From NCBI GenBank assembly GCA_046330315.1, contig JAXLSZ010000004.1:496001-560000 (forward strand): a stretch of DNA of 64,000 nt, given 5' to 3'. This document shows, piece by piece, positions 47,678 through 56,859 of the stretch. Source of the stretch: JAXLSZ01 sp046330315 (GTDB lineage Bacteria; Actinomycetota; Thermoleophilia; Solirubrobacterales; 70-9). The notes under the pieces are model-generated. The model searched no databases. It had not been told where the DNA came from and worked only from the letters and a program-made list of their open reading frames with translations. Both the position numbers and the translations under genes were made by a program. Every line of letters starts with the position of its first letter. Positions within the stretch are counted from its first letter, which is position 1.

Positions 47678-48820
47678 TCAAGATCGGTCCTCACCGTCCC
47701 GAGGATCCTTGGTCTCGATCAGAGCCGCAACGCGGACTGCCGCATCCTCCTGCATCGCCGGGATCGCGTGCGAGTAGACGTCGAGCGTGATCGAGATCGT
47801 CGCGTGGCCGAGGCGCTCCTGCACGACCTTTGGATGGACGCCGGCCTGGAGGGCCAGCGTCGCGTGCGTGTGGCGCAAGTCGTGAAGGCGGATCTTCGGC
47901 ACGTCGGCCGCCTCCACCAGGCGCGCAAAGGAGCGGGTCAGACTTCGCGGCCAGAGCGGCGATCCGTCCTCTCGGCAGAACACCAGGTCGTTGTCGTCGT
48001 GTGAAGCACCCAGGATCACCCGTCCCTCATTCTGCCCCCGACGGTGCTGACGGAGCGCCGCGACCGTCTCCCCGTCGAGGGCGATGGCGCGGCGACCGCG
48101 ATCAGTCTTGGTCTCAGAGATTGCCCGGTTCCCGACCACCGTTTGCACGACCGTCGCGCCGCCGCCCTCGAGGTCGGGGTCCCGCCAGCGAAGGCCCAGG
48201 GCCTCTCCCCGCCGGCAACCGGTCATCGCGAGGAAGCGCCAGCAGGCGAACAGCGTTTCATCGCGGACGCTCTCGAGAAACCGCCCAAGTTCGGCGCTCG
48301 TCCAGGTGCTCATAGCCCTCCCTCCACCGGCACGTGGCGAGGGAGAGTCCGCGGCTTCCACGGGGCTCCTCACGAGGCGGCTCCACTTGACGGCGTCCGC
48401 GAACGCCCGACGCAGGATCGCGTGGATGTAGCGCACGGTCCGCGGCGACAATGTCTGGCCGAGCTCCGAGTACATCGAGTTGAGCATCGGCGGCGACAGC
48501 TGCTGCAGCGGCACCGAGCCGAGCCGCGGGACGATGTGGTTCCGCACATTGCCCGTGTAGGACTCGAACGTCAGCGGGCGAACGCTCGCCCGGATTGCCG
48601 GCAGCCACTCCTCTTCGAGGAAGCGGCCGACGGTCAGCTTCGAGGGCGCGACGTACTGGCCCGCCGATAGCTGACCGAGGATCTCGGTGAGCGCTTCGCT
48701 CGCTTCGCGCTTGGTGCGGAACCCGGAGTGCCACTTCTGACGGCGCTTGCCGTGCTCGTCGCGCCCGATGTCGACGACGACCGCCCAGGTTGAGCCGCGT
48801 TTGCGGATGTGGCCCCTCAT
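47678..48820 (-). CDS. tyrosine-type site-specific integrase
   Basis: This 380-residue phage-type integrase has the N-terminal arm-binding domain (MRGHIRKRGSTWAVVVDIG, AP2-like), a SAM-like core-binding domain (about 60-155) and a catalytic domain with all residues: Arg203 (TGCRRGEALGLRW), Lys238 (SETKTDRGRR), His313 and Arg316 (RLHDLRHTHATL), His339 (ERLGHA) and Tyr349 (LDVYSHAI). It should integrate and excise the island between attL and attR. AGGGAG precedes the ATG, which overlaps the stop of the upstream truncated paralogue (ATGA). It lies about 3 kb from attL rather than at the edge. Confidence 0.92.
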   Translation of the reverse strand: MRGHIRKRGSTWAVVVDIGRDEHGKRRQKWHSGFRTKREASEALTEILGQLSAGQYVAPSKLTVGRFLEEEWLPAIRASVRPLTFESYTGNVRNHIVPRLGSVPLQQLSPPMLNSMYSELGQTLSPRTVRYIHAILRRAFADAVKWSRLVRSPVEAADSPSPRAGGGRAMSTWTSAELGRFLESVRDETLFACWRFLAMTGCRRGEALGLRWRDPDLEGGGATVVQTVVGNRAISETKTDRGRRAIALDGETVAALRQHRRGQNEGRVILGASHDDNDLVFCREDGSPLWPRSLTRSFARLVEAADVPKIRLHDLRHTHATLALQAGVHPKVVQERLGHATISITLDVYSHAIPAMQEDAAVRVAALIETKDPRDGEDRS

Positions 48821-49317
48821 GGCTGCACTCCCTTCCGCCGAGCAGCCCAATCGCGGCTTCGCCGCAGATCGGCGAGGGCGATGGCCGGCAAGCCCGCAGC
48901 GGCAACCCGCTGCCGGAACGCACGCTGCAGAGCCCGGGGGTGCAGCGGCCTCCCGTTCTCGCGACAAATGACGAGACCCGCGTCCTGGTAATGGCGACCC
49001 CGCTCGGACTGCCCCGCGTCCTGGCGCGAGCGGTGGCGACTCAGGGCGCCCCGCACATCAGCGGACACCGTGAGCGACCGGGCGCTTGGCCCCGCCGCCG
49101 GCGCCGTCAGTGCGGCGTATGGAACGTCGACGACCGCATTCCGGACGTTGATCCGACCGGTAACTGCGTCGAAGTCCGCCCAGCGAAGCCCGAGAACCTC
49201 GCCGACGCGCAACCCCGCAACAGCGAGCAGGTGCCAGGCTGCTTCCAGCCGCGTGTCGGCGGAAGTCGCAAGGAACGCCCCGACCTCCTGCGCCTCCCAC
49301 AGCTCCCGGCGCCTCAC
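48817..49317 (-). CDS. truncated integrase paralogue, translationally coupled to the integrase
   Basis: This protein of about 166 residues keeps the front of a tyrosine-recombinase catalytic domain: ELWEAQEVGAFLATSADTRLEAAWHLLAVAGLRVGEVLGLRW with the first Arg. A middle strand region is followed by QDAGLVICRENGRPLHPRALQRAFRQR. The His-x-x-Arg box is altered to LADLRRS, and the segment with the final His and Tyr is missing. It cannot catalyse strand exchange alone. GTG 49317 overlaps the excisionase stop and its own stop overlaps the integrase ATG, so the order xis-truncated int-int is a coupled cassette. It could be a decayed duplicate or an accessory factor. Confidence 0.7.
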   Translation of the reverse strand: MRRRELWEAQEVGAFLATSADTRLEAAWHLLAVAGLRVGEVLGLRWADFDAVTGRINVRNAVVDVPYAALTAPAAGPSARSLTVSADVRGALSRHRSRQDAGQSERGRHYQDAGLVICRENGRPLHPRALQRAFRQRVAAAGLPAIALADLRRSRDWAARRKGVQP

Positions 49318-49517
49318 TGGGGAACTCCCAGCCACTCGAGCAGTGCTGGCACCGGCACCACGACCCGCCGGCCGAGCCGCCTCGTCGGGAACTCGCCGCG
49401 GCGCGCGGCCTCGTAGGCCGCGGTACGTCCGAGCCCCAGGAGCGCGGCGGTCTGCTCAATCGTGATCGTCGCCTCGTCGGCGACCTGGGCGAGCAGCGAA
49501 GTCTTACGCTGGTTCAT
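49314..49517 (-). CDS. xis: excisionase/helix-turn-helix (MerR-like) protein
   Basis: This 67-residue protein has ITIEQTAALLGLGRTAAYEAARRGEFPTRRLGRRVVVPVPALLEWLG, cut here as a winged-helix excisionase/AlpA-type domain with a Y-x-A-x-R-G recognition helix. A near-perfect AGGAGGT lies 6 bp before the ATG. The position upstream of the integrase genes and the coupling to them fit a recombination directionality factor. A transcriptional regulator of the integrase is the alternative. Confidence 0.8.
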   Translation of the reverse strand: MNQRKTSLLAQVADEATITIEQTAALLGLGRTAAYEAARRGEFPTRRLGRRVVVPVPALLEWLGVPQ

Positions 49518-49591
49518 GTCAGGACCTCCTCTGTAGGTCTTGGCCGGGCCCCGGGGTGTGTCAGCACCGCGGGGGCCGATCTCGATCTATT

Positions 49592-49607
49592 GCTTACGCG
49601 AGTAAGC
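49592..49607. promoter_or_regulatory. candidate operator between xis and the R-M regulator
   Basis: GCTTAC-GCGA-GTAAGC is a perfect 6-bp inverted repeat with a 4-bp spacer. A second palindrome, CGCGTACGCG, lies at 49630-49639. Both are in the divergent region controlling integrase genes leftward and the restriction-modification operon rightward. Confidence 0.55.
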
Positions 49608-49663
49608 TATCTCGCTCGGCGGACGTCACCGCGTACGCGTGTAGGCTCCGCGCTATCGGCCCG

Positions 49664-49888
49664 ATGATCGACACCGATGACTTGATCGACGCGCACGGCG
49701 TGGCAGACCTTCTTGGCCTAACCCACCGAAACACGGTGAGCCAGTACCTCGACCGTTATCCGGAGATGCCGCGCCCGGTGGTCGATCTGGGCCGCGGTCG
49801 GCCGCGGCTTTGGCTGCGTACTGAGATCGGGTGTTGGGCGGCCGAGCGTCAGGATCGTCGGCGCAAGCATGACCGTCACTCATCATGA
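49664..49888 (+). CDS. small HTH regulator heading the type I R-M operon
   Basis: This 74-residue protein reads IDAHGVADLLGLTHRNTVSQYLDRYPEMPRP, a helix-turn-helix of the AlpA/excisionase-like class, then VVDLGRGRPRLWLRTEIGCW as the wing. Its stop overlaps the hsdR ATG as ATGA, so it is co-translated with hsdR. By position it may work like a controller protein that times restriction after methylation; this is inference from context. The palindromes just upstream are candidate sites. Confidence 0.72.
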   Translation: MIDTDDLIDAHGVADLLGLTHRNTVSQYLDRYPEMPRPVVDLGRGRPRLWLRTEIGCWAAERQDRRRKHDRHSS

Positions 49889-52014
49889 CCCGTGAGAGCG
49901 AGCAGACGACCAGAAAGCAGCGGATCGACCCGAAACTCGAAGCAGCGGGGTGGGCGGTCGCCCAGTCTCGAAAGATGACGCTCGGACAAGCGCTATGGCC
50001 CTCAGCGCTGCCGGAGTTTCCTACGCTTGACGGCCCGGCGGACTACGCCCTCTGTGTGGCTCAGCAGGTACGCGCGGTCGTTGAGGCCAAGAAGCTCAGC
50101 GTCGGTCCGCAGGGCGTCCTCACGCAGGCCGAGCGGTACTCGCGCGGGATTCAGCAACAGCCCCGCTGGCAGGGCGAATACGGGGTCCCCTTCCTCTACT
50201 CGAGCAATGGCGAGCAGATCCGGTTCCACGATGTAAGACGGGAGCACAACCGCTCGCGATGGGTCTCGGGGTTTCATAGCCCGCTGGCGCTCCAGGAGAT
50301 GCTGGAACGCGACTTTGATGCCGAGATAGCAGCCCTCGATGACCTCGTCCAAAGCGAACGCTTGCGCCCGTATCAGATCGACGGCAACGCTGCAATCGAG
50401 CAGCTGATCAGCGAGGGCAAACGCAAGATGCTGGTGACGATGGCGACCGGGACGGGCAAGACGCTGATGACCGTCAACGAGATCTACCGCTTGATGAAGG
50501 CGGGTGTCGCACGTCGGGTGTTGTTCCTCGTCGACCGTCGAGCCTTAGCCGCGCAGACCGTGCGCGCGTTCGCTTCCTACGAGGCCGAGCCGGGGCTGAA
50601 GTTCGACAAGATCTACCAGGTCTACTCGCAGCGCTTCCAACGGGGTGACCTCGAGGACGAGCCGTTTGACCCGACCCTCATGCCGAACTCGTTGCTCACA
50701 GAGCCGAAACTCGGCGACACCTTTGTCTACGTGTCGACGATCCAGCGGATGACGATGAACTTGTTTGGCGGCAGGAAGGCGTTGACCATCGACGGCGAGT
50801 CGGTCGACGCTGATGTCGAACAGCTCGATATCCCGATCCATGCCTTTGATCTGATCGTTGCCGATGAGTGCCATCGCGGCTATTCGGCGCGCGAGCGGGC
50901 GATCTGGCGCGAGACGCTGGACTACTTCGACGCCATCAAGATCGGGTTGACCGCCACCCCGGCCGCGCACACGATGGCCTACTTCGAGAACCTGGCCTAC
51001 CGGTACGACTACGACACCGCGGTGAAGGACGGCTACCTCGTCGACTACGACGTGGTGCGAGTGCGCTCCGATGTGCGCATCAACGGCGTCTTCCTCCAAG
51101 AAGGGGACCAGATCGACCAGGTCGACCCCGAGACCGGCTCCAAGCAGCTTGATCTACTGGACGACGAGCGCGCCTTTGACGCCTCGGCGGTCGAGCGCGA
51201 TATCACGGCACCGGACTCGAATCGGCGCATCCTTACCGAGCTCAAATGCTACGCCGACAGGCATGAGTCCGAGCACGCCCGGTTCCCTAAGACGCTGATC
51301 TTCGCCGCCAACGACCTGCCGCACATCTCGCACGCCGACCAGCTTGTCGAGCAAGCGAGGGAGATCTTCGGCCAGGGTGATGCGTTTGTCGCCAAGATCA
51401 CTGGGCGCGTCGACCGTCCATTGCAGCGGATCCGTGAGTTCCGGAACCGCCCCAAGCCCGGCATTGTCGTTACGGTCGACCTGCTGACGACCGGCGTCGA
51501 TATTCCTGATCTTGAGTTCCTCGTCTTCCTGCGCCCAGTCAAGTCGCGCATCCTGTTCGAGCAGATGCTCGGTCGCGGCACGCGCTTGGGCGAGAAGGCG
51601 GCCGACAAGGACCGCTTCGTCGTCTTCGACTGCTTCGACGGCACGCTCATCGAGTACTTCGCCGGCACGACCGGCATCACCGCCGAGCCAGCCGAGGGCG
51701 ACGGCAAGAGCCTGGCCCAGATCATCGAGGAGATCTGGCGCAACGAGGACCGCGCCTACAACACCAAGCGCCTCGTCAGGCGCCTGCGCCGGATCGACAA
51801 GAACATGACCGGCGAGGCCCGCGATCTGTTCGCCCGCTTCGTTGACGACGGCGACCTCGGCCACTTCGCCGAGCAGCTTCCAACCTTGCTCCCTAGCGCG
51901 TTCACGCCAACGATGAAGACGCTCCGCGACCCCGATTTCCAGCGATTGCTTGAGGACTACCCACGGCCGCAGCGCACCTTCATCGTTGCCTCGAGGTTGT
52001 CCGAAACCTCGTAG
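49885..52014 (+). pseudogene. hsdR: type I restriction enzyme HsdR, 5' part (interrupted by IS)
   Basis: This is a 709-residue open frame. It has the N-terminal nuclease domain (GPADYALCVAQQVRAVVEAKK, the D...ExK motif). The SF2 translocase follows: VTMATGTGKTLMTVNEIYRL (Walker A), LIVADECHRGYSARER (DEAH-like), KIGLTATPA (motif III), and VVTVDLLTTGVDIPDLEFLVFLRP with FEQMLGRGTRLG (motifs V and VI). The natural sequence stops at RTFIVAS (51992); the last residues RLSETS come from the IS end. The missing C-terminal domain is encoded after the IS. The truncated product keeps the motor and nuclease but lacks the region that docks on HsdM, so restriction is probably lost. EcoEI-like subclass. Confidence 0.9.
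51983..51992. repeat. target-site duplication, left of the IS
   Basis: TCGTTGCCTC is repeated exactly at 53452-53461, on the other side of the insertion. Single-copy joining gives the in-frame RTFIVASQVTDTVSSEWL. Confidence 0.85.
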
Positions 52015-53451
52015 AACTTTGAGCGGCGGTCCTCCCGCCCCGTCCGCTGCCGTCGGCAGCGTTCTGGGCGAGTGAAGTCCATCCGAGACAGGAGGAACCG
52101 CCATGAAGAAGGTACCCGCACCGAAGGTCGTCACGGCGACCGAGGCGACGGAGAGCCCGCTCCCACCGAAGGTCCAGGAGGCGCTCGGTGAGTTGGTCGA
52201 GTCGGCGAGAGAGGGCCTGCTGGCGCTGAGCGTCGGCGTCGGGCTCGGCGTCGTGCACGAGCTGATGGAGGCAGAGGTCGAGGAGGTCGTCGGCCCGAAG
52301 GGCAAGCACAACCCCGAGCGGACCGCGAAGCGTCACGGCCACGAGGACGGGTCGATGACGCTGGGTGGCCGGCGGACCAAGGTGCGCCGGCCGCGGATGC
52401 GGAGCGCCGACGATGAGCACGAGCTGGCCGTCAAGACCTACGAGTACTTCGCCGAGCGCGATCCGCTGACCCGCGCGGTGATGGACCGGATGCTCGCCGG
52501 CGTCTCCACGCGCAAGTTCGCCGCAGTCGGCGAGCCGATCGGCGAGGAGCTCGAGGCCTCCTCGACGGCGAAGACGTCGGTCTCGGAGATGTTCGTCGAG
52601 CGCACGCAGACCGCGCTCGAGGAGCTGATAAGCCGCCGCCTCGACGACGTCCGCTTGGCGGTGATGATGCTCGACGGCATGGAGATCGCCGAGCGCACCC
52701 ACGTCGTCGCGCTCGGGATCAGCACCGAGGGCGTGAAGATCCCGCTCGGGCTCTGGGAGGGCTCGACCGAGAACGCCACCCTCGCCTGCACGCTGCTCGC
52801 CGACCTGGTCGACCGCGGCTTGGACCCCGAGCAGGCGATCCTGTTCGTGATCGACGGCGCCAAGGCGCTGCGGCGGGCGATCAAGGACGTCTTCGGCGAG
52901 CACGCCCTCGTCCACCGCTGCCACCGCCACAAGGAGCGCAACGTCTGCGACCTGCTCCCCGAGTCAGACCGCGACAGGGTCCGCGCCGCGTGGTCGCTGA
53001 GCGACGCCGAGCTCGCCCGCCAGCGGCTCGAGCTGCTCGCCTCCGGGCTCGACCGCAGCTGGCCCGCCGCCGGCGCCTCGCTTCGCGAGGGCATGGAGGA
53101 GACGCTGACCCTGATGCGGCTCGGGATCTCGGGGCAGCTCGCGAAGACGCTCTGCTCGACGAATCCGTGCGAGTCGATGATCGAGATCGTCCGCTACACG
53201 CAGCGAAACGTGAAGCGCTGGCGCGAGGGCGACATGCGCCGCCGCTGGACCGCCGCCGGCATGCTCGTCGCCGAGCAGCAGTTCCGGCGGATCATCGGCT
53301 ACCGCGACCTCGCGACGCTCGTCGTCGCGATCGAGCGGTACGCCATCCTCGCCGCCGCTGAGTCACACGAACGTCAGGAGGTCCGCGAGCCCGTTACCGT
53401 CTGATCGTCAAGTGGGGATCGCCGCGAAGTTCCACGACGATCCGGACATCC
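51993..53451 (+). mobile_element. IS256-family insertion sequence inside hsdR
   Basis: The element is about 1459 bp and carries one transposase gene. The ends form imperfect inverted repeats: left GGTTGTCCGAAACCTCGTAG and right, read inwards, GGATGTCCGGATCGTCGTGG, with 19 of 24 bases matching from TGTCCG onward. It is flanked by a 10-bp direct target duplication; 8-9 bp is more usual for this family, so the exact ends may be off by one or two bases. It looks recent: the transposase is intact and the target reading frame has not decayed. Confidence 0.9.
52103..53404 (+). CDS. IS256 family transposase
   Basis: In this 433-residue transposase the DDE triad is visible: Asp191 (VMMLDGMEIAERTH), Asp251 (LFVIDGAKALRRA) and Glu357 (CSTNPCESMIEIVRYTQRN). 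The C/D-x2-H-like RCHRHKERN segment lies after the second Asp. The N-terminal DNA-binding half contains RTAKRHGHEDGSMTLGGRRTKVRRPRMR. Length and motif spacing match complete IS256/mutator-type enzymes. AGGAGG precedes the ATG at good spacing. It is probably functional. Confidence 0.94.
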   Translation: MKKVPAPKVVTATEATESPLPPKVQEALGELVESAREGLLALSVGVGLGVVHELMEAEVEEVVGPKGKHNPERTAKRHGHEDGSMTLGGRRTKVRRPRMRSADDEHELAVKTYEYFAERDPLTRAVMDRMLAGVSTRKFAAVGEPIGEELEASSTAKTSVSEMFVERTQTALEELISRRLDDVRLAVMMLDGMEIAERTHVVALGISTEGVKIPLGLWEGSTENATLACTLLADLVDRGLDPEQAILFVIDGAKALRRAIKDVFGEHALVHRCHRHKERNVCDLLPESDRDRVRAAWSLSDAELARQRLELLASGLDRSWPAAGASLREGMEETLTLMRLGISGQLAKTLCSTNPCESMIEIVRYTQRNVKRWREGDMRRRWTAAGMLVAEQQFRRIIGYRDLATLVVAIERYAILAAAESHERQEVREPVTV

Positions 53452-54032
53452 TCGTTGCCTCCCAGGTCACGGACACCGTCTCATCGGAGTGGCTAATCAA
53501 GGGCGCCGACGGCCGCCAGTACAAGCCTGAGGACTATCTCAAGGCGTTCGCCGCCTTCATCCGCGACGAGGCCGAGAAGATCGACGCCCTCTCCGTGCTG
53601 CTCCAACGGCCCGGTGATTGGAAGCCCGACGCACTCATCGCCCTGCGTGACGCGCTGAAGACCGCGCCCGAGCACTTCACTGAGGCCAACCTGGAGCGCG
53701 CCCACCAAGCCACCTACCATAAGGCGCTGGTTGACATCATCTCGATGGTCAAGCACGCCGCTCTCGGCACGGCACCGCTGTTGACCGCCCAGGAGCGCGT
53801 CGAGGCCGCCATGCAGCAGGTCGTCGAAGGCCGCGAGCTCAGCGATGACCAGCGAGCATGGCTGGACCGGATCAAGCTGCACCTGATCCAGAACCTCTCG
53901 ATCGATCGCGAGGACTTCTCGCTCGTACCTGTGCTGTCTGACCACGGCGGCTGGGGCAACGCCAACAGGACCTTTGACGGCCAGCTCGCCGAGCTGCTGA
54001 CTGACATGAACCGGGAGCTTGCCGCCGCATGA
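53412..54032 (+). pseudogene. hsdR: type I restriction enzyme HsdR, C-terminal part
   Basis: The natural hsdR sequence resumes at 53452: VASQVTDTVSSEWLIKGADGRQYKPEDYLKAFAAF, the start of the EcoEI-type R C-terminal helical domain. It runs to LTDMNRELAAA. A GTG at 53412 inside the IS end opens a frame that would make this domain as a separate 206-residue protein, so split complementation is conceivable. Deleting 51993-53461 gives a single 893-codon frame with no stop. Its stop overlaps the hsdM ATG. Confidence 0.88.
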
Positions 54033-55447
54033 CCGACGTCGTTTCACGCCTCTGGGGCTTCGCCCACAACCTGCGCCACGACGGCGTCGATTATGGCGAC
54101 TACATCGAGCAGATCACCTACCTCTTGTTCCTCAAGATGGCCGACGAGCAGGGCGTCGAGCTGCCCGAGCAGACCGACTGGCCACACCTGCGTGGCCAGA
54201 GCGGCGTCGCCCTCGTCGAGCACTACGAGGACGCCCTACGCACTCTCGGCAAGCAGCAGGGGATGCTCGGCGACATTTTCGCCGCCAGCCAGAACCGGCT
54301 CACCAACCCAGCGACCCTCGCTCAGCTGATCAAGTCCGTCGACGAGACGGAGTGGACCAGCCTCAAGGTGGACGTCAAAGCCGCCGCGTTCGAGGGGTTG
54401 CTGGAAAAGGCCGCCGCCGAGGGCAAGAAGGGCGCCGGCCAGTACTTCACGCCGCGCCCGCTCATCCAGTCGATGGTCCGGCTCATGCAACCCGACCCAC
54501 TGGCGTCCAAAGACTTCGCCATCGGTGATCCGGCCTGTGGCACCGGCGGCTTCCTCGTTGCCGCCTACGAGTGGCTCAAGGAGCAGACCGGCGGCGCGTT
54601 CGATCGCGATACCGCCAAGCGCATTCGCACCAAGACCTATTACGGCCAGGAACTCGTCGCGCGCCCGCGGCGCCTGGCTTTGATGAACCTCTACCTTCAC
54701 CAAGTCGAGCCGCACATCACGCTCGGCGATTCGATCTACGAAGCCCCGAGCAGCCAGCGCTTCGACGTAATCCTGACCAACCCACCCTTCGGCACCAAGG
54801 GCTCTGGCCAAGCGCCGGTCCGCGACGACTTCGTCGTTGAGACCGGCAACAAGCAGCTCAACTTCGTCCAGCACGTCCTTACGCTGCTTAAGCCCGCCGG
54901 CCGAGCCGCGATCGTCGTCCCCGACAACGTGCTCTTCGCCGACCAAGCCGGCGAGGTCTTCAAGGTGCTGATGGAGGACTGCAACGTTCACACCGTCCTG
55001 CGCTGCCCGCACGGCACCTTTGCCCCGTACACAGCGGGCACCAAGACCAACGTCATCTTCTTCACCAAAGGGGAGCCAACCAAGACGCTCTGGCTCTACG
55101 ACGCCCGCGCCAACGTCCCGACAATCACGAAGAAGGCCCGGCCGCTCACGCCAGCGCACTTCGCCGAGTTCGAGCACTGCTATGGCAACGAGCCCAACGG
55201 CAGGGCCAAGCGGTCCGAGGCCGACTCGCCCGACGACCGCTGGCACTGCTTCAGCCTCGAAGAGATCATCGAGCGCGGCTACAAGATCGACAGCTTCAAA
55301 TGGCTCCGCGACGAGGAACTCGACGGCCCCGACGAGGTCTTCGACCCGGCCGAACTCATCACCGACGCCATTGCCGAACTCCAAGCGGCAGTCACCGAGC
55401 TGCACGAGCTGCAGAAGCTGCTCGACACGGAGGAGACAGCGGCGTGA
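54029..55447 (+). CDS. hsdM: type I DNA methyltransferase subunit HsdM
   Basis: This 472-residue N6-adenine methyltransferase has an N-terminal helical domain (DYGDYIEQITYLLFLKMADEQ), FTPRPLIQSMVRLM, the SAM motif GDPACGTGGFLVAAYEW, and the catalytic motif IV NPPFGTKGSG. The later LLKPAGRAAIVVPDNVLFAD and GTKTNVIFFTKG segments are typical. It methylates the sequence chosen by HsdS. The ATG overlaps the hsdR stop as ATGA. The gene is intact, so methylation may continue although hsdR is broken, if the IS does not stop transcription. Confidence 0.94.
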   Translation: MTDVVSRLWGFAHNLRHDGVDYGDYIEQITYLLFLKMADEQGVELPEQTDWPHLRGQSGVALVEHYEDALRTLGKQQGMLGDIFAASQNRLTNPATLAQLIKSVDETEWTSLKVDVKAAAFEGLLEKAAAEGKKGAGQYFTPRPLIQSMVRLMQPDPLASKDFAIGDPACGTGGFLVAAYEWLKEQTGGAFDRDTAKRIRTKTYYGQELVARPRRLALMNLYLHQVEPHITLGDSIYEAPSSQRFDVILTNPPFGTKGSGQAPVRDDFVVETGNKQLNFVQHVLTLLKPAGRAAIVVPDNVLFADQAGEVFKVLMEDCNVHTVLRCPHGTFAPYTAGTKTNVIFFTKGEPTKTLWLYDARANVPTITKKARPLTPAHFAEFEHCYGNEPNGRAKRSEADSPDDRWHCFSLEEIIERGYKIDSFKWLRDEELDGPDEVFDPAELITDAIAELQAAVTELHELQKLLDTEETAA

Positions 55448-56859
55448 GCCTGACAAAGCATCCAGCCGACATCGTCGCCGAGTCTGGTTCGCCACTCGTC
55501 GCGAGCCACTCCGGCTGGACGCGCGTTCCTCTTGGTTCCGTCGCAACCATCCTCAACGGTGCTGCCTTCAAGTCGAAGCAGTTCTCGGCTGACACCGGCG
55601 TCCCGCTCATCCGAATTCGAGACATCGCCAGCCGCGAGACGTCGATGAGATACGTCGGTGAGTACGACGAGCGCTACCTCATCAGGCCCGGCGAGCTGCT
55701 CATCGGCATGGACGGCGATTTCAATGTTGCGCGCTGGAAGGGTCCCGAGGCCCTTCTGAACCAACGGGTGTGTCGAATCGCACCCGACACGATGGCGTTG
55801 GACCTTGATTTCCTCACACACTTGCTGCCCGGATATCTGCGGGCGATTCACGATGTCACGTCGTCGACGACGGTGAAGCACCTGTCCTCCCGAGATATCG
55901 GCAACATTCCCATCCCGTTGCCTGCGCTGGCCGAGCAACGACGCATCGCCGCACACCTTGAAGGGATCGAGGCACGCCGTAAAGCGGTTGCCGAGCGGCT
56001 TCGAGCCACCCGCGCGATCATCGACCGATTCCGTAGCGCTGTGCTCGCGGCCGCGTGCTCGGGCCGATTGACGGCCGTTTGGCGAGAGGGGCACGGGGAT
56101 GCCGTGTCGGACAACCTTGTATCTACTGCGTCACCGCCGGCCTCAGGGGGCGCGGCTGTACCAGCAAGCTGGGCCATTGCCCGGATCGCGGACATAGGCA
56201 CCGTCCAGCTCGGCGGCACGCCCTCTCGTAAGCGTCCCGAGTTTTGGGACGGCGATGTCGCTTGGGTAAGTTCGGGCGAAGTCGCCAACTGCCGCATCTC
56301 GTCAACGCGTGAAGCCATTTCGCAGGAAGGGCTTGCCAACAGCAGCGCCAAGCTGTACCCGCCAGGGACGGTATTGATCGCGATGATCGGTGAGGGCAAG
56401 ACACGTGGTCAGGCCGCGATCCTCGACATCGAGGCCGCAACGAACCAGAACGCGGCCGGCATCCTGGCCGACCGGCAGTTCGTTGATCCGGAGTACCTGT
56501 GGCGCTGGGCGGTCGGACAGTACGAAACGACCAGAGCGGCCGGCACAGGAGGGAACCAGCCCGCGCTCAACAAGCAGCGTGTTGCTGGTCTCATCATCCC
56601 AGTGCCGCCTATCGCTGAGCAGGCCGAGATTGTGCGCCGCGCCGCAGCCGGGCTCGCGGTCGCCGACCGCCTCGCCGCTCAGATCAAACAGGTTGACGCG
56701 ACCCTCGATCGCGTTTCGCGTGCCACCCTAGCCAAGGCGTTCCGCGGCGAGCTCGTGCCAACAGAGGCGTCGCTCGCGGCCGAGGAAGAACGCGACTTCG
56801 AGCCCGCCCAGGAGCTGCTCGTACGCGCGCTGGATCGGAAGAAGGCTGGGTCAAGGTGA
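55444..56859 (+). CDS. hsdS: type I R-M specificity subunit HsdS
   Basis: This 471-residue protein has two target-recognition domains. TRD1 starts WTRVPLGSVATILNGAAFKSKQF (about 25-165), followed by a conserved helix (LPALAEQRRIAAHLEGIEARRKAVAERL cut at about 165-195). TRD2 starts WAIARIADIGTVQLGGTPSRKRPEFWDGDVAWVS (about 235-385), with the second helix PPIAEQAEIVRRAAAGLAVADRLA. The two TRDs define a bipartite DNA target, which cannot be read from sequence. The GTG overlaps the hsdM stop as GTGA, and its own stop overlaps the GTG of a gene remnant. Confidence 0.93.
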   Translation: MSLTKHPADIVAESGSPLVASHSGWTRVPLGSVATILNGAAFKSKQFSADTGVPLIRIRDIASRETSMRYVGEYDERYLIRPGELLIGMDGDFNVARWKGPEALLNQRVCRIAPDTMALDLDFLTHLLPGYLRAIHDVTSSTTVKHLSSRDIGNIPIPLPALAEQRRIAAHLEGIEARRKAVAERLRATRAIIDRFRSAVLAAACSGRLTAVWREGHGDAVSDNLVSTASPPASGGAAVPASWAIARIADIGTVQLGGTPSRKRPEFWDGDVAWVSSGEVANCRISSTREAISQEGLANSSAKLYPPGTVLIAMIGEGKTRGQAAILDIEAATNQNAAGILADRQFVDPEYLWRWAVGQYETTRAAGTGGNQPALNKQRVAGLIIPVPPIAEQAEIVRRAAAGLAVADRLAAQIKQVDATLDRVSRATLAKAFRGELVPTEASLAAEEERDFEPAQELLVRALDRKKAGSR

